A stretch of 20,467 nt of DNA from Bacteroidota bacterium (GTDB taxonomy: Bacteria; Bacteroidota; Bacteroidia; NS11-12g; UBA9320). Under the pieces are notes generated by a model that saw only the letters and a program-made list of their open reading frames with translations, was not told where the DNA came from and searched no databases. Shown one piece after another: positions 1 to 7,431 of the stretch (the first letter of the stretch is position 1; every line of letters begins with the position of its first letter). A program made the position numbers and the translations under genes. Location of the stretch: the NCBI GenBank assembly GCA_024638525.1, contig JAHEKB010000010.1:1-20467 (forward strand), given 5' to 3'.

Positions 1-1125
1 ATAAAAATATTGCCACCTAAAATCCCATCTCTGAATGTTGATCATCCGAATGGTGTCCCCCCCAGGATCTATAGCGTAGGATTTAAAGCTCTTTCCCAAC
101 AAATGCATATGTGGATTGATGGTTAAGACTGATATATCTTGATCTACCTCTAGGCTTGAGATGTGTTTGGTGACCTGATTGGGAGGTATTTTAAGAGGGG
201 GTATTATTTTGCTCACACCATTGGTGCCCATCATGGTTTCTCGCACAGGGCGTTCCGGAGGACTTTGGCTGTAAAAGAGATTAATATGAGAATAATCCCA
301 TTGAGCTTTCGGAACAGGAGCATAATGCATGTCATTGGCCACAAGAATTGATTTCTTGTTAATCTTAAACCCCCCAATGCCTTCGGGATAAATCACGGCT
401 TCAACTCCAGGAAGATAGTTAACAGCAGAATGGATACGCCCGGGTTTACTTCCGTCATCATTATAGAGATTTAAGGAATCAAATAATACTAGATATAGAT
501 CTTCTTCAACTTCAATATCCATGATCCTCAATCCCGATTGTATATCCGCTTTTGCCCCATCTTCGTAATTTAAGAGATGACCATTCATGTGGTGCACCAA
601 CTTGTTCTTATTGGGTACAAATTCTAAGGCTCTAATGTATTGCTCTTGGGGCAATTCCACGGGAAGCGTCATGATATAGAATTTGTCCCTGTTCTCCCCA
701 CTTACCAGAACAGAGTCAAACCAAAAGGTGGTGTCAGGCTGACCAATTCTACTCACCTTTGAGTAATCTGGCAATATCGGTGGCTCTCCGTCTCCTTCCA
801 CAGCGCCACTTTTAACCCAATCATAAATCATTTTCTTTTCTTCCTCTGTCAGATACTTCTCACCGAGAAAGTGACTGTAATTTCTATCTGCAGGCCAAGG
901 TGGCATTATGCCCTTCTTTATCATTTTAACCATGGTCTTTTTCTTTCTATTCACCTGATTATAATTGGTTAAAGAGAATGGAGCTGGCCCCTTATCCCTG
1001 TGACAAGGAGTGCAATTTTCAAAGACTATTGGCGCGATGTTCTGATTGAAAGTAAGCGATTGCTCTGAACAGGAGTAGAGTACAGTTAAAATTAATAACA
1101 GCGCAATCAATTTCCAATTTGCCAT
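1..1125 (-). CDS. Lipoprotein with cytochrome c and copper type II monooxygenase (PHM-like) domains, 3' end outside window
   Basis: I translated 375 codons from the ATG at 1125; the frame stays open to base 1, so the C-terminus is missing. The signal peptide ends in a lipobox with Cys19, implying a membrane-anchored lipoprotein. A c-type cytochrome domain follows: heme motif CTPCH at 38-42 and probable axial Met74 in GIMPPW. From about residue 150 the chain resembles the two-copper fold of peptidylglycine alpha-hydroxylating monooxygenase: HHM at 178-180 and His267 (DMHY) fit the CuH ligands, and HMH at 339-341 fits two CuM ligands. The last CuM ligand, a Met, would lie beyond the window. The family uses copper and an electron donor for C-H hydroxylation; the substrate here is unknown. 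A promoter box lies 4 bases before the ATG. The redoxin lipoprotein at 1942-2463 is a likely partner. Confidence 0.85.
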   Translation of the reverse strand, partial: MANWKLIALLLILTVLYSCSEQSLTFNQNIAPIVFENCTPCHRDKGPAPFSLTNYNQVNRKKKTMVKMIKKGIMPPWPADRNYSHFLGEKYLTEEEKKMIYDWVKSGAVEGDGEPPILPDYSKVSRIGQPDTTFWFDSVLVSGENRDKFYIMTLPVELPQEQYIRALEFVPNKNKLVHHMNGHLLNYEDGAKADIQSGLRIMDIEVEEDLYLVLFDSLNLYNDDGSKPGRIHSAVNYLPGVEAVIYPEGIGGFKINKKSILVANDMHYAPVPKAQWDYSHINLFYSQSPPERPVRETMMGTNGVSKIIPPLKIPPNQVTKHISSLEVDQDISVLTINPHMHLLGKSFKSYAIDPGGDTIRMINIQRWDFRWQYFY

Positions 1126-1129
1126 CCGC

Positions 1130-1138
1130 GCAAAAATA
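1130..1138 (-). promoter_or_regulatory. Bacteroidota -7 promoter box of the cytochrome c/PHM lipoprotein gene
   Basis: Read on the minus strand the site is TATTTTTGC, matching TAnnTTTG, the known -7 consensus of Bacteroidota. An ATTG lies 18 bases upstream and fits the -33 element. The box ends 4 bases before the ATG at 1125, so the transcript should begin at or next to the start codon. The -33 element overlaps the -7 box of the divergent MOSC gene. Confidence 0.6.
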
Positions 1139-1148
1139 AGTCATCTTA

Positions 1149-1157
1149 TATCTTTGC
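1149..1157 (+). promoter_or_regulatory. Bacteroidota -7 promoter box of the MOSC-domain gene
   Basis: TATCTTTGC matches TAnnTTTG exactly and lies 12 bases before the TTG start at 1170. No -33 TTG stands at the usual distance. The box supports the TTG start, because the transcription start would lie downstream of any earlier candidate codon in this frame. Confidence 0.55.
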
Positions 1158-1169
1158 AATCTGTCTTCA

Positions 1170-1967
1170 TTGCTCCATATCTATCGCTATCCGCTGAAAT
1201 CCACTCAGGCAGAATCATTGAAAAGTGTGGAGCTAAGTCCTGATGGTTTGCAGGGCGACCGAGTCATGGCCCTATGCGACCCTACAGGGCAACTGATCAC
1301 TGGAAGAGCAGAATCCAGCTTGGTTCTATTGAGAGTTACTGTACAAGACCAACTGCTTTCGGTAAGTTTTAAAAATGAGAAGCGCGATTTTGCATTGAAA
1401 GAAGGAAATAGAATAGAAAACCGTCACTTTAGTGCCCGTTTCAACTCCGTTCAGGTCTCCAAAGAAGCGGATCAATGGTTCAGTGATTTTTTAGGTAGAG
1501 AATGTCATTTGATCGCTCAAGATCCCCATAATCCTAGAATGATTAAAAGTGAATATGGATCAAGTAAACTCCATATGCCAGATGCCGGCCCGGTATTACT
1601 GCTAAATAAGGCAACTTTGAACTTCCTACGAGGCAAATGTCCAGACTACTGCGAAACGCTGAGGTTTCGTCCTAACCTGCTTGTGGATGCCAGTACCGCC
1701 TATGAAGAGCACGATTGGCAGGAAATACAAATAGGTCATTGCAAGTTGAAGAGAATGAAGGATTGCAGCAGGTGTAATTTTACAACAGTCCATCCGCTAA
1801 ATGGGGTGAAGAATAGACATTCAGAACCATTGAGAACACTGAGCAAATTGAAAGTCAATGAAAGAGGAGAAGCGGTTTTCGGTGTCTATTTTATTCCCAA
1901 AAACACAGCAACAATTGCCCTTGGGGATCAACTTGAGATTCTCAGTACTCTAACACACAGCCAATAG
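1170..1967 (+). CDS. MOSC domain-containing protein, mARC/YcbX-like molybdenum-cofactor enzyme
   Basis: The 265-residue protein has a MOSC N-terminal beta-barrel domain (about 1-120, opening with IYRYPLKS) followed by a MOSC domain. The DCSRC motif at 198-202, then FTTVHP, and FGVYF near the C-terminus match the pattern of mitochondrial amidoxime-reducing component and bacterial YcbX, in which a conserved Cys binds the molybdenum cofactor. The family reduces N-hydroxylated compounds; the substrate here is not visible. The 2Fe-2S ferredoxin domain of E. coli YcbX is absent, so electrons must come from a separate protein. The start is TTG: an in-frame stop lies at 1137-1139, no ATG precedes the conserved N-terminus, and a promoter box stands 12 bases upstream. 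The 3' end overlaps the convergent redoxin gene by 26 bases. Confidence 0.85.
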   Translation: MLHIYRYPLKSTQAESLKSVELSPDGLQGDRVMALCDPTGQLITGRAESSLVLLRVTVQDQLLSVSFKNEKRDFALKEGNRIENRHFSARFNSVQVSKEADQWFSDFLGRECHLIAQDPHNPRMIKSEYGSSKLHMPDAGPVLLLNKATLNFLRGKCPDYCETLRFRPNLLVDASTAYEEHDWQEIQIGHCKLKRMKDCSRCNFTTVHPLNGVKNRHSEPLRTLSKLKVNERGEAVFGVYFIPKNTATIALGDQLEILSTLTHSQ

Positions 1968-2463
1968 CATCGGTTCTTGTGGGATAAATGTCCCTTCCAT
2001 ACATATTCGATTCCAAAGCATCTTTTAAAAAGTAGTTGTTCCATACTTTTCTATATACGCCTACACTTTCCATCCTGTCATCCAATAAACCCTGATACAA
2101 GATATTGGCCTCCTTATCTATCAAAAAGAATTCTGGTGTAATACTCGCAGCAAAGGATTTAGCAATTCGGTAATCTGGATCCATAATGAGTTCAGCCTTC
2201 AATCCGGTTTGTTCAAAGTAATGCTCCACCTCAGCTTTGGAATAATGACTCCCACTCAGAACGGCTAGAAATTGAACATCGGGAAAGGAATCATGTAATT
2301 CATTGATCGGCTTAGAAAAAGTAATGCACAACGGGCAATCCGGTGCAAAAAACATCAAGAGGGAATGTTCTGAGGCTTTTAGTTTATCATCAAACTCTAG
2401 TGGTCTTTGCTCAGCACAAGAAGTCACCAAAATCACAGCTATCAGTATCGAACTAATTTTCAT
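1942..2463 (-). CDS. Redoxin/thioredoxin-fold lipoprotein with CPLC active site
   Basis: This is a 173-residue protein. I chose the ATG at 2463 because it opens directly onto a lipoprotein signal peptide with lipobox Cys16; a longer reading from 2523 would bury that signal. The thioredoxin-like domain carries CPLC at 43-46 after FFAPD, typical of the TlpA/AhpC-TSA superfamily. The last residues, TDAIGC then VLEY (Cys169), match the tail that joins a redoxin domain to a cytochrome c/PHM domain in longer fused proteins of other phyla; that comparison is from memory. It should act in the periplasm, at a membrane, as a thiol-disulfide or peroxide reductant. The ATG overlaps the end of the sensor kinase gene by 11 bases, suggesting translational coupling and membership of the hldD operon. 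Confidence 0.8.
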   Translation of the reverse strand: MKISSILIAVILVTSCAEQRPLEFDDKLKASEHSLLMFFAPDCPLCITFSKPINELHDSFPDVQFLAVLSGSHYSKAEVEHYFEQTGLKAELIMDPDYRIAKSFAASITPEFFLIDKEANILYQGLLDDRMESVGVYRKVWNNYFLKDALESNMYGRDIYPTRTDAIGCVLEY

Positions 2464-5400
2464 TGTACAATGGCAATCTGAGAATAAATACGGTTCCAAT
2501 GCCAAGTTCAGTCTCGTAATCAAGGCTGCCTTTGGCTGTCTCTACTATCTTTTTGCTAATGGCCAAGCCCATCCCCATGCCCGAAGTCTTGGTGCTAAAA
2601 TTAGGCTCAAATATTTTCTTGCCCAAATCTGGAGAAATGCCCTTTCCATTGTCCTTTACTTTTACCACAACTTGATGCTCCAAATTATGCAAACTGATCT
2701 CGATTTTTCCCCTAACATCTTCAGGAATTGACTGTATTGCGTTTTTGATGAGGTTGTTGAATGCCCGTTTTATTTGTTCTGGATCTGCGTGGACCCATGC
2801 TTCGTCTTGAATTCTTGAATGAATTTCAACTTTTTGATCTCTAGTAAAGAGATCCACGGTCTGTTGCAGTGCTTCAGAGAGATCAAATATCTCGTAATTG
2901 CCTTCTGGCATTTTGGCAAAAGATGAAAACTCAGATGCCATCCTCGATAAACTGTCTATTTGATCAATTAGGAGTTTACTGGTTCGTTTAAATAACTCAT
3001 CCAGATTGTCTCCACCCCTTTCATAGGCCCTTTGCAGATGTTGTATGCTCAGCTTCATGGGGGTCAGTGGATTCTTGATTTCGTGAGCTACTTGTTTGGC
3101 CATTTCTCGCCAAGCTCCTTCTCTTTCAGTTGCGGCTAACCTACTTGCACTTTCTTCCAGCTCCAAAACCATTTTATTGTATTGTTTTACCAGTGATCCA
3201 ATCTCATCGTCTCGGGTATAGGTGATCAACTCATTTTCAATCCCCAATCCAGTTTCGGCAAACCGCTGTTGGATCAACAAGAGAGGTTTAGAAATCCTTT
3301 TTGAGATAAAAAGTGCAATAAGAATCCCTCCTAGCAAAAGGAGGAAGTAGATGTTCACTACATTGACCAATACGGTGGAGATCTGTTTATTCAGCTGCTC
3401 ATTCTTGGCAAAATAGGGCACATTCAGATAGGCAATGACGGCATTCTTTCCATCGAATAACGGCACATAAGCAGACAGATATTCGGTTCCCTCCAATTCT
3501 TCTTGAAGCAACAGTTGAGAGAAGTCATTTCCTTTCATGCGCTCATAGGCATTCGGATTCATCAAGCTCCCTAAGATCTCCTCTTTGATCAAATAGGATT
3601 TTGTGGTGCTCAGCAGATATCCTTGTGCATCATATAAGTTCAAATCCACTTTGAAATCACTGGATTCCTCATTGATCATCAACATGCGTTCTTCTTCTGA
3701 AGCCAATTTCTGTTCCAAATCCACCTGGTTCTGAAACTGCGCTCCTATGTTTTTAACCGTATTGAGCAGTTGATTTTCAAGATTGTCCTTGTAATTGGCC
3801 CGAATGTATGAGATAATAATATAGACCGAAAGCAATAGACCTACCAATAGTATTAAGGTCAGCGATGCCTGAATTCGAGTGCTTAAGAATCGTCCCCTCA
3901 GATCCAGCAGAAAATTGTTTTGTGGCTCATACACTGCAGATAGAAGCAATAGCAAAATTGCGATAGGCAGCATAAATATAAAGCTAAAGGTAAAGGTACT
4001 TAACCATGCGCTCAAAGCATTATACTTCTTGCTCAACACCACATTAAAGGGCTCTAGTTCTGTATAGTGAAAGTGATAATACTCTCCAAATTGGCGGCCA
4101 AATTTCTTCTTGGGGACCTCGGGATAATGACTCAAACTATAAGCATAGCTCCCTTTTTGACTGATGAGCTTTTGCTTAAAATATATACCGTATGAGTATT
4201 CAGATATATTCACCAGTTCTCGCTTTTGTTGATTGGCAAATGCCTCTGGATACAGAAAGTCAGATTGGATCAATCGCGGCTGCAAAAGAATAAAGGTCGT
4301 TCCATAATGACCGTCGATGTCGCAATTCTCATACTTGGCGATATACCCACTTATCAAACTTGGATCATTGATCTGATAGAAATAATTTGATAGGGTTCTC
4401 TTTGTATTCTGGTTGTAGATTTTATCTAAAATATCGAAAGCATAGAGCGTATTGTCGTTGATGTTTTTGCCCAATGAATCGAAGCTCATCATGCGCAATT
4501 CGTACTTCTCAAGATAGTTAGAGAAGTATAGACGTTTTATCCTATTTTCAACTACATCCTTGCGGATATAGAAATTATCGTAATCTTCAGGCACTAAAAA
4601 TTCCTCAGCCAGTCGGTCTTCTAGCGACTTTAAAATGTATTCTGCCCTGATGTCTTGACTTGCTACCAATTTGGTCGCATATAGGCTCAAATAGCGCTGC
4701 TCTCGTTGAAGTTGATTGGTCTGAACAATAATCGTGGTCAGAAGTATCGCTAAAAAATAAAGAGAGATCACCTTTAATCTATTCCCGTTCCAATATTGGT
4801 AGAGAAAAGCTGCGGATAGTACTGTTATGATGACCAGTATCAGACTTGAGAAACTACGTCCGGCATCTACCATCTGGAAAACCACAAATACCATAGCAGC
4901 CAAGCTCAAACTCCACCAGTGATAACGATGATCCTTTTTGTCCATGGCTGCAATCTGAATGAGGTACGCCCAAAGCAGAAAAAAGCAAAGTCCAATGGCT
5001 GTTACTGCAAGAAAAGTGTAGACATTTATTCCGTATAGCTGTTCATAATTGAAGGATATATTGGAGTCAAGTACTAGCCCTTTGACCAAGTCTAAGAACA
5101 GATCAGCTATAAAATAAGCAAGGACAAATGAAATGAACCTCAGCCAAAAAGGAAATGATAATCTTTCGAGCAACAATCTAAAAAGAAAGACCACGGGAAT
5201 GGCAACAAGAAGATGATTAATCAATGCACCGAGGGAACCCAAGAAGTTTGAGCTGGCATAGAGTTCGGGTTGATAAAGCGAATGATTGGACAATGCCTCA
5301 AAATGTCCGAAGTACAAAGTGAGATCTAAAGCAAGCAGGACAATGGTAACTACGATGGCCATGACCATCTTCTCGTTCTTATAGTAGACAAAGAACAAGG

Positions 5401-5989
5401 CCAACAAACTCAAAAAAAGTAAGCTAAGCACAAGCCATGAATAGCTTTCACCACTCCTTTCATATGTCAAGTTCAAGCCGCCTAACGCACTTATGCTCGG
5501 CTCATTTTCGCGCTGTAATTTGTAGTTGCGCAAATCAGGATAACGCAATACGAATTTCTGTGATAATTTACCGTCATTAGCCAGGCGATGGGATAGAAAC
5601 ACACCTCCTTGTCCCTTAAAGACAAGGTAGAAGTCGTCACCAAAACTGTAGTAGAGCGGAAAAGCTTGCTGCGCGAACAAGCTGCTGTCCAGCCCAATTT
5701 TATTGCTGTTCCAAAAACGGGCACCTGTACTATCAAACTTACTGAGGTACCATCTCTTCTTCTTGAGTTTATATGCCCTATTGGTCTGCTCGCTATTAAA
5801 GTCTACTCCCTCAAACTGTATAAAAAGTTCGGAGGCTTCTAGTGAGAGCTCTTCGATCAAGGCTTCGGGATAAAATTCTTTTATTCCAGCCTCTCTTTGG
5901 GATTCATTTTTTAAATCAAGACTTAAATAGACTCCTAGAGTCAGTGCAATTAGCCAGAGAGCTGATAGTATGTACCTTTTCGCTATCAA
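2453..5989 (-). CDS. Large multi-spanning NtrY-like sensor histidine kinase
   Basis: The protein has 1178 residues. An N-terminal membrane helix (about 7-24) is followed by an extracytoplasmic segment, a block of seven or eight helices (about 183-425), a second soluble segment, helices near 660-687 and 706-732, another sensory loop, and a helix near 878-897. HAMP and coiled coil follow, then HisKA with phospho-acceptor His969 in AHEIKNPLTP, and HATPase_c with N box Asn1083, DNGKGIS from Asp1113 and GMGMGLA near 1138. The NPLTP-type H box resembles NtrY. No receiver domain and no neighbouring response regulator are present, so its partner is unknown. The start is TTG, overlapping the hldD stop in TTGA; no other start is near. 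It lies between hldD and the redoxin gene in one operon, suggesting envelope sensing (inference). Confidence 0.85.
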   Translation of the reverse strand: MIAKRYILSALWLIALTLGVYLSLDLKNESQREAGIKEFYPEALIEELSLEASELFIQFEGVDFNSEQTNRAYKLKKKRWYLSKFDSTGARFWNSNKIGLDSSLFAQQAFPLYYSFGDDFYLVFKGQGGVFLSHRLANDGKLSQKFVLRYPDLRNYKLQRENEPSISALGGLNLTYERSGESYSWLVLSLLFLSLLALFFVYYKNEKMVMAIVVTIVLLALDLTLYFGHFEALSNHSLYQPELYASSNFLGSLGALINHLLVAIPVVFLFRLLLERLSFPFWLRFISFVLAYFIADLFLDLVKGLVLDSNISFNYEQLYGINVYTFLAVTAIGLCFFLLWAYLIQIAAMDKKDHRYHWWSLSLAAMVFVVFQMVDAGRSFSSLILVIITVLSAAFLYQYWNGNRLKVISLYFLAILLTTIIVQTNQLQREQRYLSLYATKLVASQDIRAEYILKSLEDRLAEEFLVPEDYDNFYIRKDVVENRIKRLYFSNYLEKYELRMMSFDSLGKNINDNTLYAFDILDKIYNQNTKRTLSNYFYQINDPSLISGYIAKYENCDIDGHYGTTFILLQPRLIQSDFLYPEAFANQQKRELVNISEYSYGIYFKQKLISQKGSYAYSLSHYPEVPKKKFGRQFGEYYHFHYTELEPFNVVLSKKYNALSAWLSTFTFSFIFMLPIAILLLLLSAVYEPQNNFLLDLRGRFLSTRIQASLTLILLVGLLLSVYIIISYIRANYKDNLENQLLNTVKNIGAQFQNQVDLEQKLASEEERMLMINEESSDFKVDLNLYDAQGYLLSTTKSYLIKEEILGSLMNPNAYERMKGNDFSQLLLQEELEGTEYLSAYVPLFDGKNAVIAYLNVPYFAKNEQLNKQISTVLVNVVNIYFLLLLGGILIALFISKRISKPLLLIQQRFAETGLGIENELITYTRDDEIGSLVKQYNKMVLELEESASRLAATEREGAWREMAKQVAHEIKNPLTPMKLSIQHLQRAYERGGDNLDELFKRTSKLLIDQIDSLSRMASEFSSFAKMPEGNYEIFDLSEALQQTVDLFTRDQKVEIHSRIQDEAWVHADPEQIKRAFNNLIKNAIQSIPEDVRGKIEISLHNLEHQVVVKVKDNGKGISPDLGKKIFEPNFSTKTSGMGMGLAISKKIVETAKGSLDYETELGIGTVFILRLPLYNEN

Positions 5990-6945
5990 TAGTATGTATT
6001 GGGAGTCAGATAGTGTGTCACATAGTCCTCAACTGCATTTTCCAATTCTGTGAAAGCCATTTTATAGCCTGTATCTCGTGTCTTTCTCATCTCAGCCTCG
6101 GTAAAATACTGATAGCTCTCGCGTATATCCATAGGAGTCGGAATAAACTCGATGTTTGGCACTAGATTCATTGCCTTGAAGATGGCATTAGCTAAATCCA
6201 AGAAGGTCCTAGCAGTGCCTGTACCTGCATTGTAAATACCCGAATGCGCTCTGTGCTCATACCAAAACCACATGAGGTCCAGCAGGTCTTTGACGTAAAT
6301 AAAGTCCCTCTTTTGCTCACCGTCACGATATTCAGACTTGTGTGACTGGAACAGTTTGAGCTTTTCCGTTTCGTTGATTTGATTGAAGGCGTGAAACACT
6401 ACAGAAGCCATTCTGCCTTTGTGATATTCATTGGGTCCAAAGACATTGAAGAATTTTAGCCCGCACCAAAAAGGCGGCTGTGTGTTTTGGCTCAACACCC
6501 AGCGATCAAAATCCAACTTGCTCTGGCCATAGGGATTCAATGCCTTTAAGGCATTTATCTCCTGATGAGCATCAGAAAAACCTTGTTCCCCACTTCCATA
6601 AGTGGCTGCAGATGAGGCATATATCAAAGCAATATTATTGTCAACACACCATTTCCAGATCATTTTACTGTAGTTGAAATTGAGTTCGTCGAAAACATCC
6701 TGATCCATTTCTGTTGTATCGGTCCGCGCCCCTAAATGAAAGACAAAATCGACTTCATCTGAACGGATAGAAAGAAAGTTCTTTCGGTTGACTAGTTGGC
6801 GATATTTCTTCGTAACCCAATTGTCTTTCTTCTTCTCTATTGAGAAATCATCCACCAAAATCAGATCCTCTATCCCCTTTTGATTGAGAAATGAAACCAA
6901 ACAACTTCCTATAAAGCCGGCAGCACCGGTTACCACTATCGCCAT
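5986..6945 (-). CDS. hldD: ADP-L-glycero-D-manno-heptose 6-epimerase
   Basis: This 319-residue protein (E. coli HldD has 310) is an extended short-chain dehydrogenase. It has the NADP-binding motif TGAAGFIG at 6-13, SSAATYG at 111-117, catalytic Tyr139 and Lys143 in YGQSK, and HKGRMASV with Lys176, which corresponds to the second catalytic lysine of HldD. HldD epimerises C6 of ADP-D-glycero-D-manno-heptose to give the L,D form used in the lipopolysaccharide inner core, so it acts in the cytoplasm. It is the first gene of a minus-strand operon with the sensor kinase and redoxin genes; its TGA overlaps the kinase TTG. A well-formed promoter (TTTG, 18 bases, TAAATTTGG) stands 6 bases before the ATG. 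Other heptose genes are not in the window. Confidence 0.92.
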   Translation of the reverse strand: MAIVVTGAAGFIGSCLVSFLNQKGIEDLILVDDFSIEKKKDNWVTKKYRQLVNRKNFLSIRSDEVDFVFHLGARTDTTEMDQDVFDELNFNYSKMIWKWCVDNNIALIYASSAATYGSGEQGFSDAHQEINALKALNPYGQSKLDFDRWVLSQNTQPPFWCGLKFFNVFGPNEYHKGRMASVVFHAFNQINETEKLKLFQSHKSEYRDGEQKRDFIYVKDLLDLMWFWYEHRAHSGIYNAGTGTARTFLDLANAIFKAMNLVPNIEFIPTPMDIRESYQYFTEAEMRKTRDTGYKMAFTELENAVEDYVTHYLTPNTYY

Positions 6946-6951
6946 TTTGCT

Positions 6952-6960
6952 CCAAATTTA
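6952..6960 (-). promoter_or_regulatory. Promoter -7 box of the hldD operon (-33 at 6979-6982)
   Basis: On the minus strand TAAATTTGG matches TAnnTTTG; TTTG at 6979-6982 lies 18 bases upstream as a -33 element. This is the best-formed promoter in the window together with that of the PHM gene. It ends 6 bases before the hldD ATG. The GGAG overlapping its end is the only Shine-Dalgarno-like string I noticed before a start here. Confidence 0.65.
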
Positions 6961-6983
6961 GTGATTAAGCTTGTGCAACAAAG

Positions 6984-6992
6984 TATATTTGC
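6984..6992 (+). promoter_or_regulatory. Promoter -7 box of queD
   Basis: TATATTTGC is an exact TAnnTTTG match, 13 bases before the queD ATG. It lies back-to-back with the hldD promoter and next to that promoter's -33 element, so both polymerases would compete for the 60-base region 6946-7005. Confidence 0.55.
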
Positions 6993-7005
6993 GGGCTGAT
7001 AAGCA

Positions 7006-7431
7006 ATGGCTAAACAAGGCAAAGTTTACGTAACCCGAAAGATGCATTTCAATGCTGCCCACAAGCTGTACAATCCGGCTTGGTCAGAAGAAAAGAACGA
7101 AGAAGTCTTTGGAAAATGTGCCAACAGAAATTGGCACGGTCATAATTTCGATCTTCATGTCACAGTAAAGGGCATTGCCAAGTCAGAAACTGGCTTTGTC
7201 ATGGACTTGAAAAAGCTAAAAGTGATAATGGAAGACCGGGTGGTCTCAAAATTGGATCACAGCAATCTGAATATGGATGTGGACTTTCTAAGAGACTTGA
7301 TGCCTTCGATAGAGCATATTGCATTAAAAATTTGGGAACAATTGGAGGATCAACTTCCATCAGATGTCTTTCTTCATTCTGTGAAACTATACGAAACAGA
7401 AAACCAATACGTCGAGTACTTTGGCGAGTAA
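7006..7431 (+). CDS. queD: 6-pyruvoyltetrahydropterin synthase / 6-carboxytetrahydropterin synthase family protein
   Basis: The 141-residue protein is of normal family length. Zinc ligands are His19 (FNAAH), His44 and His46 (WHGHN); the catalytic Cys38 lies in GKCANRNWHGHN, Asp84-His85 in KLDHSNL, and the pterin-anchoring Glu130 in YETEN. The family converts 7,8-dihydroneopterin triphosphate either to 6-carboxytetrahydropterin (QueD, queuosine pathway) or to 6-pyruvoyltetrahydropterin (PTPS, biopterin pathway). The GKC-N-x-x-HGHN spacing and the YETEN tail look more like eukaryote-type PTPS than E. coli QueD, so the symbol is a family label and the exact product is uncertain. No other queuosine or pterin genes are nearby. 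Its stop codon abuts the stop of the convergent aspS with no spacer. Confidence 0.85.
   Translation: MAKQGKVYVTRKMHFNAAHKLYNPAWSEEKNEEVFGKCANRNWHGHNFDLHVTVKGIAKSETGFVMDLKKLKVIMEDRVVSKLDHSNLNMDVDFLRDLMPSIEHIALKIWEQLEDQLPSDVFLHSVKLYETENQYVEYFGE

Noticed and set aside
163..351. Open frame of 62 codons on the plus strand
   Set aside because: It lies opposite the PHM-like domain, whose minus-strand frame contains heme and copper motifs; the plus frame has no recognisable features.
2464..2523. Longer start (2523) for the redoxin lipoprotein
   Set aside because: It would put 20 residues ahead of a clear lipoprotein signal peptide; the ATG at 2463 is better supported.
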